Assembly: GCA_012518395.1 (NCBI GenBank)
Contig: JAAYSJ010000005.1
Span: 1-40,441, forward strand
Source of the DNA: Clostridiales bacterium
Lineage (GTDB): Bacteria; Bacillota; Clostridia; Caldicoprobacterales; UBA3941
Length of the DNA stretch: 40,441 bases
Direction: 5' to 3'
Made by a program: the position numbers and the translations under genes. Below the pieces are notes generated by a model, which ran no database searches, was not told the origin of the DNA, and was given only the letters and a program-made list of their open reading frames with translations. Below, piece after piece: positions 7,556 through 20,500 of the stretch (within the stretch, counting starts at the first letter, position 1; every line of letters begins with the position of its first letter).

Positions 7556-8487
7556 GAACGAAATTCCTTTTAATTATTATCAGCCTTACATTGACGTTAA
7601 GTTTCCTATCGGGGTGTGGAGAAGCGCCTACAAGAAAATCGATAACTACCGGTGGTGAAATTGAATCACAACTACAAAATACGGAAGAGGACGGTAAAGA
7701 AGAAAATAAAAATACGGGGGATAAGGAAGACCAGGACAGGGCACTGCCTACTATAGATACCACAGTTTTATTTGAGAAAGATGGTCTGACGATGACGGCG
7801 CAGGAATTAGTCGAAGATCCCATCTGGGGAATAGGTATCAAAGTCCTTATTGAAAATGATTCGGATAAGAATTTAGGAGTACAATGTAATACTCTAGTCG
7901 TAAATAACTACATGATTTCCGATCTATTTTCTTCTTCAGTCGCCGCAGGGAAAAAAGCCAACGATACGATCCACCTTTCATCTCTTGGCCTCGAAGCGGC
8001 AGGAATTAGCACGATTGCCGAAATTGCAATTAGTTTTAATGTTTTTGAAAGCGATAGCTATGATACCTTGTGGGATACCGATGAGATAGAATTAAAGACT
8101 TCTGCCTATGGCACAGTAGAGCAACCTATAATGGACGATGGGAGAGAATTGGTCAATCAGGATGGTATCCGCATTGTTGGCAAATACGTTGAAGAGGACA
8201 GCTTTTGGGGTGCAGGAGTACTTCTGTACATAGAAAATAATTATGGGGAAAATATTATTGTGCAAAGCGACAACATGTCAATAAATGGGTTCATGGTAAC
8301 GCCGCTTTTCTCTTGTACCGTAAATGATGGACGTATGGCATTGGATGACATCACTATTATGTCCAGCGATTTAGAAACAAACAGTATCGAATCGGTAGAT
8401 GATATCGAATTGACTTTCACCATTATCAATCCTGATACCTACCAAAGTATTATCGAGACAGATCCGATTGCCTTTAGTACAAAATAA
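7552..8487 (+). CDS. Lipoprotein with two tandem beta-domains
   Basis: The 311-residue protein begins with a lipoprotein signal (LSFLSGCGE; the lipid-bearing cysteine is about residue 22) and an acidic linker rich in E, D and K. Two copies of one domain follow, about residues 62-185 and 200-311. They share a plan: a DG(I/L) start, then WG.G(I/V)(K/L)(V/L).IEN(D/N), then V(V/S)(N)(N/G)(Y/F)M(I/V)(S/T).LFS, then a (I/V)..(I/V).DIE(I/L).F.I end. The domain looks like the Ig-like folds common in Firmicute lipoproteins. It is co-translated with the membrane protein before it. No enzyme motif is seen. Confidence 0.75.
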   Translation: MRTKFLLIIISLTLTLSFLSGCGEAPTRKSITTGGEIESQLQNTEEDGKEENKNTGDKEDQDRALPTIDTTVLFEKDGLTMTAQELVEDPIWGIGIKVLIENDSDKNLGVQCNTLVVNNYMISDLFSSSVAAGKKANDTIHLSSLGLEAAGISTIAEIAISFNVFESDSYDTLWDTDEIELKTSAYGTVEQPIMDDGRELVNQDGIRIVGKYVEEDSFWGAGVLLYIENNYGENIIVQSDNMSINGFMVTPLFSCTVNDGRMALDDITIMSSDLETNSIESVDDIELTFTIINPDTYQSIIETDPIAFSTK

Positions 8488-8744
8488 GTAGATGGGTGGG
8501 GATTTGCATGGAGGTCGTATCCTTGCTCTTCTCCATATTTTACATGGGTGTTGATTTTCCTGGGGCTACTCCCGCACTAGAAATGTAGGGGGCAGCCCTT
8601 ACCTTAGTGATATGAACGTCAAGTAGTATTCACACCACATTACCAATATGACATTACCTCATAAAGTAGATAATATGGTATAATAAATGCATCAAGAGAA
8701 TAAAAACAAACGATTACCATTTATATGAGAAAGGGGTATATGGG
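8488..8744 (+). promoter_or_regulatory. Intergenic region with a probable promoter for the LuxR regulator
   Basis: A weak hairpin (GTAGGG/CCCTTAC near 8586-8603) may end the lipoprotein transcript. GGTATAATAAATGC at about 8676-8689 is a good -10 candidate for the regulator gene. Nothing else is recognised. Confidence 0.4.
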
Positions 8745-11231
8745 GTGTCTGAAAGAGGAGGTCATACACCCATTTTGCCGGTCAAAGCCCGTTATTTTCC
8801 ATCCCGACTTTTAAAAAAACTAGGGGATGTATTAACCGTGCCGGTGACCGTAATTGAAGCACCCGCAGGATACGGTAAAACTACGGCGCTCAGGCATTAT
8901 CTTGAGAATAGCTCTGCTAACGGCATGCCTGTATATTGGTGGACTGTAGACGGGATCGATCATGTAGCTTCTTGGTCGAGGCTATGTAAAGAGTTATCTT
9001 CCATTGATGCCAAGGCCGGAAAGGGTCTTGTATCCTTGGGCTTTCCTAAGACAAGCACTGCCTGGGAAGCCGCCGAAGTTATAGGAGGCATAAATTGTGA
9101 CAGACCTTGTATATTGGTACTGGATAATTTTCAGTTTATACAGCAAAAACTGCCCAGTTCACTTATCTCTGCTCTGTTGTCTTATTCCGGGCTTAATCTT
9201 CATATAATAATCGTTACCCAAACCGTAAGGCCATATGAGCGTTCATTCTTTAAACAACATGGAGTTTATTACATAGATACAGAGGATCTAAGGCTGCAAA
9301 TATCCGATATAAAATCTTATTTCCGGCTTTGCGGGGAGACGATATCCAAATCTGATGCCGGAAAATTGTATCATTATACTGAAGGATGGATTGCGGCGCT
9401 TTATCTTATTATGCTGCAAATAAAACGGGGGGAAGGGTTTGAACCGGGACACGACATTATTCGGCTTATGGATAGTATTGTATGGGGTAACATACCAAAT
9501 TGCCATAAGAATATGATCTTATACTCGGCTATTTTTACTCATATTTCCCTTGAACAGATGCAATTTTTTAGACGAGAAGGGGAGCCCCAAGTGGATGTGC
9601 TTGATATTTTGGATGAAATCCCCTTTATCAGATATGATACCAATAAGGGACTCTATGCCCTGCATTTTATTTTGCGAAAAGCCCTCTTAAGAAGGCTGGA
9701 AGCCGCAGATAATTATATCAAAACCCTGTGTTACAGCCGGGCAGGTGATTGGTTGGCAAAAATAGGACAGGCAGAGGGGGCTTTCCATTGCTATTATAAG
9801 GCAAATAATCATGAATCTGCCCTTTCCCTGCCCCTTAGCAAATTGACTTTGATGCGGGTTGAAGGATTACCTTTTACGGAGCCGGCTTCTAGATTATTGG
9901 CCGATTGTCCTCCAGAAATTATGCGCCGACACCCTATAACTCTTTTACGCATTGCTTATGCATTTATAGGGGCCAATCAGCTGGAGAAGGCAGACTCATT
10001 GCTTAAAGAACTTAAAAGAATCATAGAAGAATTGGAAGATGAAGACGAGCGCCGACTTCTGCGGGGGGAGTGGCTTTTGGTTTCGGCTTTCAGAAGATAC
10101 CCAAATATCTTGGAAATGGAGTTTATGCTCAAAGAAGCTGTGTCTAAAATCGGCGGGAGATGCCGGACAATTACCCAAGGGGAGCCTTTTGCCTTTGGAT
10201 TACCTCTGATGATCTTCTTCCTTGGCAGACCCGGGAAGATGGAGGAGGAGTCGGAGGCTTTAACAAGAACTATAGAGTACCTCACCGATCTCACAGGGGT
10301 GTATAGCGGCGCTGATGTCCTTTTGAAAGCCGAATGTGCTATCTATAAGGGTAATCTTGACAAGGCTGAACCCCTATGTCACCAGGCCTTCTATTTATCT
10401 GATAGTGCTGGCCAATGGGCTGTTAAAGCAGGGGCGATAAATCAGTTGGCCCAGATAGCCTTCAAGCGGGGGAATATAAAGGATCTAAATCATTATATAA
10501 AGGAACTCGCAAAATCTATAGGGGACGATGCTATGGCCCCTTGGGTCAGTCAAATGCTCCAAGCCGATTATTATTCATGGATGGGTCTTACAAAATTGAC
10601 AGCACCATGGATAAATAAGGGGGAAATACCTTTCCCTGACGCCCCCGGTTGGACTAGGACATATCTTCGTTATGCCCATCTGGCAGCTTTAATACAGGGG
10701 AAGGAATATACCCGTTTTCTTGGGGCAGCTGAGGCGGCACTTATAGAATGTCATAACAATGAGCATTTGGTGATGAGGATATACATACACCTTCTTTTGG
10801 CGCTGGGTTATTTGAAGATGGGGGAGGGGGAGCAGGCCTTAAATCATACAATAAAGGCTCTTAGTTATGCATTGCCTGATCAAATCTATTTACCCTTTAT
10901 GGAATTTAAATGGATGCTGGACGACCTGATAGAGAAAGCTTTTGCCTCGTTGGACATAAAAATGCCGGAGGAAATAGTTATTAAGGGGAGGATGGTGGAG
11001 GGCAGCCAGAAGCTTTTAATGAGTACCGCATCAGCAGACAATACTCTTCCCTATGATCTGACAAGAAGAGAAATGGACGTGGCCGGCATGGCTTCAAAGG
11101 GTATGAGCAATAAGGAGATTGCAAGAAAATTGCACATATCTGAAACCACCGTCAAGTTTCATCTGCGTACCGTGTTTTCAAAAATGGGCATTGATCGGCG
11201 AACCAAGCTGCCGGGGCTTTTAAGCGATTAA
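8745..11231 (+). CDS. MalT-type LuxR-family transcriptional regulator (STAND ATPase)
   Basis: This is an 828-residue protein of the large ATP-binding LuxR type. The Walker A motif is at about residues 40-50 (APAGYGKTTAL) and the Walker B strand is CILVLDNFQFI (about 124-134). About residues 330-750 form a helical, TPR-like sensor region with many paired amphipathic helices. The C-terminus (about 760-825) is a GerE/LuxR helix-turn-helix: LTRREMDVAGMASKGMSNKE, then IARKLHISETTVKFHLRTVFSKMGI. Such proteins switch on target operons when a ligand or partner binds the sensor part. The next genes are the giant surface protein operon on the same strand, its likely target. The GTG start has an AAGGGG site ahead. 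Confidence 0.93.
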   Translation: MSERGGHTPILPVKARYFPSRLLKKLGDVLTVPVTVIEAPAGYGKTTALRHYLENSSANGMPVYWWTVDGIDHVASWSRLCKELSSIDAKAGKGLVSLGFPKTSTAWEAAEVIGGINCDRPCILVLDNFQFIQQKLPSSLISALLSYSGLNLHIIIVTQTVRPYERSFFKQHGVYYIDTEDLRLQISDIKSYFRLCGETISKSDAGKLYHYTEGWIAALYLIMLQIKRGEGFEPGHDIIRLMDSIVWGNIPNCHKNMILYSAIFTHISLEQMQFFRREGEPQVDVLDILDEIPFIRYDTNKGLYALHFILRKALLRRLEAADNYIKTLCYSRAGDWLAKIGQAEGAFHCYYKANNHESALSLPLSKLTLMRVEGLPFTEPASRLLADCPPEIMRRHPITLLRIAYAFIGANQLEKADSLLKELKRIIEELEDEDERRLLRGEWLLVSAFRRYPNILEMEFMLKEAVSKIGGRCRTITQGEPFAFGLPLMIFFLGRPGKMEEESEALTRTIEYLTDLTGVYSGADVLLKAECAIYKGNLDKAEPLCHQAFYLSDSAGQWAVKAGAINQLAQIAFKRGNIKDLNHYIKELAKSIGDDAMAPWVSQMLQADYYSWMGLTKLTAPWINKGEIPFPDAPGWTRTYLRYAHLAALIQGKEYTRFLGAAEAALIECHNNEHLVMRIYIHLLLALGYLKMGEGEQALNHTIKALSYALPDQIYLPFMEFKWMLDDLIEKAFASLDIKMPEEIVIKGRMVEGSQKLLMSTASADNTLPYDLTRREMDVAGMASKGMSNKEIARKLHISETTVKFHLRTVFSKMGIDRRTKLPGLLSD

Positions 11232-11519
11232 TTTTCGACAAAAAATTGTATAAAACCTATCCTTTTGGACGGGGCGGTAAAAGATATATTGTCGTATTAT
11301 AAAAATGTGGCAATATTTTTTTGTCCCCAAAAAACGCGGTGACAATACCTTGAAAGAATACATATTGACGCTATTATTAACAAGTATTTTTACTAAATTA
11401 TCTGGCGAAATAGTTTATTTCGGCAAACCGGCATATCGTTACAGAAGGGCGGCTTTTTACATTGGTTGGCTAAAGCTGTTGTATGCTCGCATGGGCGATG
11501 TGGAAATGGGGGTTTTAAA
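11232..11519 (+). promoter_or_regulatory. Leader region of the surface-protein operon
   Basis: This 288-base stretch separates the regulator and the giant gene. CTTGAAAGAATACATATTGACG near 11350-11371 offers -35-like hexamers. GTCGTATTATAAAAATG near 11291-11307 holds a -10-like box. The later part has GC-richer pieces (TTCGGCAAACCGGC, GGCTAAAGC) that could fold, so a long structured 5' leader is possible. I could not match it to a known riboswitch. An overlapping 91-codon frame here appears non-coding. Confidence 0.35.
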
Positions 11520-14500
11520 ATGTCTTTTAAAATATTTGCGGTGGGAAAAAATAATCTTTTCAAAAGATCTTTTTCAATAATTCTAATACTGTGCCTCAAT
11601 ATCGGCCTTATAGTTATGCCGCCGGCGGCGCCGAAGGTATATGCTGCCGCTGGAAATATGCCTGTGGCAACCGATGATCCGGCTACCGAAATCCCTATGC
11701 ATTTTGAATCGAAATCACGTGTTTCCGAGATAGAAGATAACATAGCGGCGACTAAGTTCTTGAACGTCAGTAATATACCAATGGACTCTTACCTCAATAG
11801 GATTACTGTGGATATCTGGTTATCATCCTATGACCCAAGGAGCCCTCTTGCACTCTGGATTCAATCGCCTATACTGTCCTCATACCTCGATGGCTATAAA
11901 TATCCAAAAGGAAAAGTATATACGCTTAAAAAAAACGGAACAGGTGTGGGTAGCGGGGGTCTGGGTATGGGCAGCGAATACAACCAAAGGATCATCTTTG
12001 ACGATAATGCCGAGCGTAGCATCAATACAGAGAATCCGAGTGATTCGTATATAGGCAGCTACAGAAGCCACGAATCTCTGGCAGATCTTGAAGGGAACAG
12101 AATCGGTGGGTCATGGGATTTATATGCTAAATATATGGTGACAGGCAAACGGGCCTCCTTGGTGGACTTCGGTTTAACTGCGTGGCTTCGTCTGGATCGT
12201 GATATCAGGTATGAAACCTATGGCTCAAGGCCCTTGACAGTAAATAAAGGGGACGGTGTTTTAATAAACGACTGGGACCCCCAGGGACGTGCGCTAACCG
12301 CAGAATTAGTATCCCAGCCGCCTGGCGGTACTGTAACCCTTAACCCCGACGGCTCCTTTACATATACCGCAAAGAGAGAAACCAAGGGAATTGATACCTT
12401 TTATTACAGGGCTTATAACGGCAGTCATTATTCCGATCCTGCCAAGGTTCTTATCAATGTAAAGAACAGAAAGCCCACGGCCAAGGATCATACCTTTACC
12501 GTCTATAAAACATACACCTTTGAGCGCCCCCCAAGATTTATGCTTGAGGCGCCGGGCATTTTGGTCGGCTCCCAGGATCCCGATGGCGATGTACTTAAAT
12601 CATATTTTAATTATGATCCGGTTATTTCGGAAAAATGGCGCATTGGAATATTCGCTGACGGAGGTTGTGACATTCATCCACAGGGCATCTGGACTGATAC
12701 TGATATTCGGGATACTAAGGAGGTAACATTCCAATATGTCGTGCACGACGGTAAAGAATATTCTGACCCGGCCAATGTAAGAATCCTGATCAAGAACCCG
12801 CCGACTATCAGCATAAAGGCTCAGCCGGAGGATAAAGTTATAGGCCTTGGTAGTAGCGTATCTCTGACCATGGGCGACATTTTCAGCATCGACCCAGCCG
12901 ACGAAAGGTTGACATTTACCAGTGATCTTGGCAGTATCGCTGTAAACGAAAGTGATTGGAAAAATACCCTTTGGAACTATACGCCTGACGGGGTTGGGGT
13001 GAAACCAGTCATTTTAACTGCCCGTGCGGCCAATGGCAGTACAGAATCCGTAAGCTTTAATGTAATGGTGCAGGGTAATATAGAAAGCGTCCCCAATGTT
13101 GAGGTTACAGTACCCTTGGGTACAAGCCTAAGCGAAGCTATAGCCTCCCTAGGTTCTGAGGCGCCGGTTATCCTGGAGGGGGGGATTGAAGCCTTAGTCC
13201 CCATAAATTGGAGCCAGAGTTCCAACCCGGCATATAACTCTTCCATAGCAGGGAATTATACTTTCACAAGCAGTTTCGGTGATCTACCTGCCTGGATAAA
13301 AAACAGCAATAATATTGGGGCGCCTTCGGGAATAGTAAAAGTCGCCCCAAAGACCATATTGGAAATAACCGTCCCCATAACCCCTGCTAAAACTGGTACA
13401 CCCTATGAATTGATCGTCACCGCAAAGGATGGCAAGGGCCAAATAAAGACCGACTATACCGGCACAGTACATTTTTTTGGTACTGAGGGCACACAAGGCT
13501 TGCCGGGTAGCTATACCTTCACGGCTGCCGATAAGGGAAAGCATACCTTTAACGTCACCTTTGAAACCGGAGGCCAACGTACCATAAAAGTTTCGGAAGA
13601 TGACGGATTAAAAGGGCATTATACCTTTGACGAGGGGAGCGGCACTGTGATATCCGATTCGTCGGGCAACGGCAATGCCGGAACAATAACAAGCCCTGAC
13701 GGCTGGAGTACCAATAAGCCGGTGCTGCAATCTGGGAACGGTTCCAGCCTTGATTTAAATAGTGCTGCCTATAAAATCCCCAGCTCGACAAACGCCTTGG
13801 ATAATATCACCCTATCAGCATGGATTCATCCAAATGGCGATATCAAGGATACCTTCCTTTATAATGGGAACAGCAGTTCATCGGGGTACGGCTTAATGGT
13901 GAAAAACGATCATTTAACTCTTCTTTGCGGCGGTGTAGCTGTAGCGGAAACCTCTGCCCATTTGATCCAAAACAAATGGCAGCATGTGGCTGCAGTAAGA
14001 TCCAGTGGGGTTTGGACCCTGTATTTAGATGGAACTGCCTATAGGGTGGCGGGAAATCCCACCCCGAATTCTATAACAAACGGTCAATTTCTTTATGGGA
14101 ATAATAATGGCTGCTTTATAGACGATGTGCGTATATACGCTCGTCCATTATTGGAAAGGGAAATCGGGCTCCTTGCCCTGGGGCACCCCTTAACGGTATC
14201 AGCCTCCCTTTCGGCTTCACCCTTATCCGGGAAAGGCACTAAAGAAGATCCCTATATCATTACTACTGCTGACGAATTAGACAGCATCCGAAATCAATCG
14301 GGGGCTAATTATAAATTGGGTGCGGATATCGACCTTTCTTCCTATGGTTTGGATTATGACGGGGGAAAAGGCTGGCTGCCCATAAACGGCGGGGACTACT
14401 GGTTTACCGGCAGCTTAGACGGGGTGGGGCATACTATCAGCGGACTTAAGATAAATCGACCCGATACGGAGTTCGTTGGACTTTTTGGACGTATCGGCTC

Positions 14501-17500
14501 CAATGGGACAGTCAAGAATATAAAGCTTAAAGATGTTGATGTAGTGGGTGGAGTAAATGCCGGCGGCCTGGCAGGCCAAATAGTCGGGATGCAACCTATC
14601 ACCGGGGCAAGGGCTGATATTCAAATGATATCTGTCACAGGGAAAATTAAAGGAACACAAAATACAGGGGGTCTTGCAGGCTCTGCTTTCAGAGCGGATA
14701 TATCCCAGGTTTTTTGTGATGTTGAAGTGGAGCAGGCGCCGAATTATAGCGCAGGCGGCATAGTGGGGTTCTTGGGCGACAGATCTGTTATTTCTAATTC
14801 CTATGCTGTGGGAAGCGTGACAAATACTGGCGGAAGAACGCTGGGCGGCCTGGCGGGTCACATTGATGAACAACAGTCTTCAATTAAAAATTCCTATGCC
14901 GCAGTTTCGGTACAGGGAAGAGAGAGCGGGGGTTTAGCGGGTATTAACCAGGGTACTGTAACATCTTCCTATTATGATAGCGGCATCGCGGGGGTGACAG
15001 CCGGTGCGGGAACCCCTCTAAGCACCGCCCAGATGATGAAACAATCAACATTTGTAGACTGGGATTTTACAAATATCTGGCGCATCGTCGAAGACGGTAC
15101 ATATCCAATCCTTAAGTATTTGCCCGTGGAAACAGCAGAAATTGATGGCATGGTCAAAGCTGATATGAAGCATTTAAAAATCGGTTATACTGACGGTGAT
15201 AGTCAAAGCAGCGTAACCTCCAATCTGACGCTGCCCACAAGCGGTGAATACGGCACAGCTATCAAATGGGCTTCTTCCGATTCTTCTGCAATTACAGCAA
15301 AGGGCATTGTCAATCGATTGGTAGGGAAAGATCAAACCGTGATCATGACAGCGGAGGGAAGTAAGGATGGGGGAATCACACTCACTAAAACCTTTGATCT
15401 CACAGTTTTAGGCATCCCCATTGTGCCCGCTATTGACGGACCCATGGAAATGATCCTGGAGCGGGGGTACAGTGCCTGCTCTACCGAGGCCTATACTGTC
15501 ACGGGATTTCCCCTGCCGACGGTGTCAATAGTTTCGGGGAATGAAAGAGTCACTTGGAACGATACGACAAAAAAACTGTATATCGGGGAAGGGCTTGCAC
15601 CGGGGGATTACGAGATTATATTAAAGGCTGAAAATGGTACTTCACCAGATGCAATGTTTACCTTTAAGCTGACAATAGCCTCAGGCTTTGCGGGGGGTAA
15701 TGGGGCCCTAGATGATCCATATCATATCCAAACGCCGGGGCAGCTTAATTTGGTACGCGATTATTTGGATAAGTATTTTGTCCTGGACAACGATATTGGC
15801 CTGACTGAGGCTTGTGAGCCAGGCGGTGATTATTATAACAATGGCGACGGCTGGCTGCCCATAGGCGATGGGAAAAACAAATTTACCGGCAACTTAGACG
15901 GAGCGGGGCATACCATCAGTGGGCTTAAAATAAACCGGCCTAATACAGAGTTTACTGGTCTTTTCGGATGTATCGGCTCCTATGGGACGGTTAGGGATAT
16001 AAAGCTTAAAGATATTGATATAAGGGGCGGGACAAATACCGGCGGCCTGACAGGTCAAGTAGCCGGAATGCAGCCCACCCCAGAAGCAAGGGCTGAAATT
16101 GAAATGATATCGATTACAGGGAAAATTAAAGGTGGCCAAAATACAGGAGGCCTTTTGGGTTCTGCCTTCAGCGCTGATATATCCCAGGTTTTCTGCGATG
16201 TCGAAGTGGAGCAGGACATAAATCCGAATGCAGGGGGTGTAGCAGGGTATCTAGGCAGCGGCTCTGATATTTCTAATTCCTATGCAACAGGAAAGATAAC
16301 CAAGCGCAGTGAGGGTGAATGGGGGGGTCTGACAGGTCAAATTGAAGGCGGGGCTTCCGTAACAAATTCCTATGCGGCGGTAAAGCTTAATGGGAACGGT
16401 GGAGGGGGCCTAACTGGTGCCAATAAAGGTGCTGTAACATCTTCCTATTATGACAAAGATGTTGCGGGGGTAACAGCGGGAGCAGGAACAGCCCTATCTG
16501 CTGCTGGGATGAAACAACGAGCGACATTTAAAAATTGGGATTTCGATAATATTTGGTACATAGTTGACGGGGTTATCTATCCGATTTTACGGTTTATGGT
16601 TCCGGGAATGGAAGAAGTAGATAGTGCCATCAAAGTCGATTTAGACGATTTAGAGATTGGCTATAGCGGGGACGATAAGGCGGACAGCGTGACAGAGGAT
16701 TTAACACTCCCGAATAGCGGGGAAAAAGGAACCACCATCACCTGGCAATCATCAGACCCCGAAGTGATAAGCGATTATGGAAAGGTCACTCGAGTGGATG
16801 GCATGCACAACACCGTCACTTTAACTGCCACACTGAATAAAGCGGGTGGGAACCCACGTACAAAGTCCTTTACCCTTACAGTCATGGGTCACCCCATTCC
16901 GCCTTCCATTGTCGGACCTACAGATATGACCCTGCCCCAGGGCTACGATGCCTGTTCCACAGGCGCCTATACCATTACGAGTTTATATGATGCCACGGTA
17001 ACCAAAGTTTTGGGCGATGAGAACTTCACATGGAATGACGAAACAAAGAAACTGGATATTGCGGAAGGGTTGGCCGAAGGGACTTATCCCGTTGAGCTAA
17101 AGGTCAGCAACGGAACAAAGCCAGATGCGACACTGACTTTTACCCTGACTGTTATTTCTGAGTTTGTGGAGGGATATGGTACCCGAAGGGAACCCTACCA
17201 TATCCAAACGCCTGGGCAGCTTAATAATATAAGAAACCATCTTAATAAGTATTTTATCTTGGATAAGGATATTGATCTCACGGAAGTGTGTTTACCGGAT
17301 GGAGATTACTATAACGGCGGCGCCGGCTGGCAGCCCATAGGGGATTCGGTAGGCAAATTTACCGGCAGCCTGGACGGAGCGGGGCATACTATCAGCGGAC
17401 TTAAGATAAACCGGCCTAATACAGAGTTTACTGGCCTCTTCGGATGTATCGGCTCCAATGCGGAGGTCAGGGATATAAAGCTTACAGATGTTGATATAGC

Positions 17501-20500
17501 GGGCGGGACAAATACTGGCGGCTTGACAGGTCAGATAGCCGGAATGCAGCCTATCCCAGGGGCAAAGGCTGATATTCAAACGATATCTGTCATAGGAAAA
17601 ATTAAAGGTGGCCAAAATACAGGGGGTCTGGCAGGTTCTGCCTTTAGCGCTGATATATCCCAAGTTTTCTGCGATGTCGGGGTGGAGCAGAACGAAAAAC
17701 CGAATGCAGGGGGCATAGTGGGGTATCTGGCAAGTGACTCTAATATTTTTAATTCCTATGCCATAGGAAAGATAACCAAGAGGAGTGGAACAGAATGGGG
17801 CGGCCTGACGGGTCAAATTCGGGCAGGGGCTTCTATAACAAATTCCTATGCGTCAGTAAAGCTAAGTGGGAACGGAGGAGGAGGCCTGACCGGAACTAAT
17901 TACGGTACCGTGACATCTTCCTACTATGATAAGGATGTTGCAGGAAGAAATGATACAGAAAAGGGAACACCCAAAACCACCCAGGAGATGAAACAAGAGG
18001 CGACATTTGAAGGTTGGGATTTTGAAAATACCTGGCGGATTATAGACGGCGCCATTTACCCGGCCTTTCTATGGCAGCCTTACACCTACAGCGAGATTAA
18101 CGGAGTTATTAATTATTTTGCTGGTTGGGATTATATCGGATTGGACAATTATTCACCTGAAAACATAACAGGGGATTTTAATCTTCCTGAATCTGTTGCA
18201 GATGGATTAGAAATCACTTGGGAAACTGACAGGCCTGATCTTTTAGACCCTAATACCGGAACTGTAACAAGACCGAATATAGATACAGACGTCAAACTGA
18301 CAGCCTACCTGCATTTTGGCGATGGAGAGCCGTTAATTAAAGAATACAATGTTGTCATAAAGTCTGCTGCACCGGTTTATACGCTAAGATTGAACGGTAA
18401 TGGGTCAGGGGAGGACGAAGTCATACAAAGTCTTGGGCCTGATAATGAGTTCATTTTGACGGATGATCAGTTTACCCTTCTGGGCAAAGAGATTATTGGG
18501 TGGAACACTATGCCGGACGGTTCCGGGGTAAGCTATCCGGTGGATGAAACGATTTCCATGCCTCCGTATGATTTGACTTTATATGCTATATGGAGGATAT
18601 ACATGGACGGCGACGGCAGCAAAGATAACCCTTATAAGATAGGTTCCCCTTTGCAATTAGCAGCAGTTAGGGACAGAATGATTGAGAACGGCGGTGATGT
18701 TTACTTTGCCCAGACGGAGGATATTGACCTTGGCGAAGATGGAAACTGGACACCCATAGGGAACAGCGACAGCCCGTTTATGGGAACCTACGATGGTAAT
18801 GGGAAAATTATTTCCAATCTAAAAATCAGTAGTGTCCAATCTGCGGATGCCGGGCTTTTCGGTTTCATAGGGCCCTCTGGGAAATTAGAGAACATCAGAT
18901 TGGACGATGTAGATATCGACTTAAACAAACCGAATATACATGTGGGAGGTCTTGCCGGCACCAATCAAGGGACCATTAAAAGTTGCAGCAGTGATGGAAA
19001 TATATCTGTTAATGTTAATGATCGAATGGAAGCAGATGTCGGGGGCTTAACGGGAATTAATGAAACCATGGGAATCATTACCGGCTGCACCGCCGGCGGA
19101 ATAGTGAAGAGCAATGTTGACGGAAGTTTTATTGGAGGCATCGCGGGTACATCCGGCGGAACTATCAGCGACACTAATAATACGGCCAATATAATCGGGG
19201 GCTTATATAAAGGCGGTTTAGCAGGGCGTACAACAGCAGATCTAAAGATAGAGGACAGCTGCAATACGGGTGATATAAATACCCTTACTAGCAATGCCTC
19301 TGGGGGTTTGGTTGGTTATACCTATGATAATACTATAACTACGATCAACAACAGTTATAATTTTGGTGATGTAAGTGGGACTTATAGTGGCGGCCTGATC
19401 GGTTACACAGGTAACAGTCAAGTGTCGATAACCGACAGCTATAATTCCGGAAACATAAGTGGTACTTATAGCGGCGGCCTAGCGGGCTATACTGATACAG
19501 GAACTCTTAATATCACAGGCAGTTATAACTCCGCCGCCATCAATGGCATTAAAGGTTCTAGCGGGGGTTGGGCCGGCGGTTTGGTTGCTTACATCAAGCA
19601 AGGCTCTGCTGCTATTGATTCAAGCTGGAATACTGGGGAAATAACGGGGAATTTTATAGGCGGCCTGGTGGGATATCTATACGAGTCACCGGCAAATGTT
19701 ACCATAACTAACTGTTATAACTTAGGGGAAATCAGAGCCGGCTCTATTGGGGGCGGCCTTACGGGTCACTGTTACCAGGGTTTTATCTATATAAGTAAAA
19801 GCTATAATTCTGGTGAGGTTATAAGCTCGAACTATGCCGGTGGATTGGCTGGCTATATGTACGATGGAGAGATATCAAATAGCTTTAATAGAGGAAAAGT
19901 ATCTGCAGTAAATTTTGTGGGCGGCTTGACTAGCCAAATTGAAAAGGGACAGATAACAAATGCCTATAATGCAGGAGTTATAGAGGGTGGTAACACTGCG
20001 AAAGGCGGATTGGTGGGTAGGAAGGATAATGGCAGTATAAGCGATAGCTATTATGATTCCGAAACTAGCGGCCAAGACGATACGGGAAAAGGAAATCCCC
20101 TGAGCACCGTCCAGATGAAACAGAAGACAAGCTTTGAAAATTGGGATTTTGAGACTATATGGGCTATAAAAGAGGGTATTTCCTATCCATATTTTCGAAC
20201 TGAGATCCACGAGATAACTATTTCCTGGGGCAGTATGGAATTTACCTATACCGATGGTGCATGGAATCCAAATACCCATGAATACGATGATGGTGGTTGG
20301 ACAGCGGCTGAAAATGCCAATAGGATATCCATAATTAATAACACCGATAATCCAGTGACTATATCCTATTCTTATACAAGGGAAACCGGTTTTGAGAATA
20401 TAGCGGGCAATTTTACAGACGGAACTAACACTATACGACAATATGAACTGCCAGCCTGGGATGATTCTCCCCAGTGGTTTGATGTATTTTTAAATCTTTC

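Noticed and set aside
11380-11519. Possible c-di-GMP (GEMM-type) riboswitch before the giant surface gene
   Set aside because: GGCAAACC is present, but the GGGACGCAAAGC and GGTAGGTAGCGGG parts of the motif are missing, so only a short resemblance remains.
14230-20200. CRISPR array suspected from regular repeats
   Set aside because: The repeats are in-frame protein repeats (GLUG and Ig-like), with a unit of about 1.48 kb and no short direct repeats with unique spacers.
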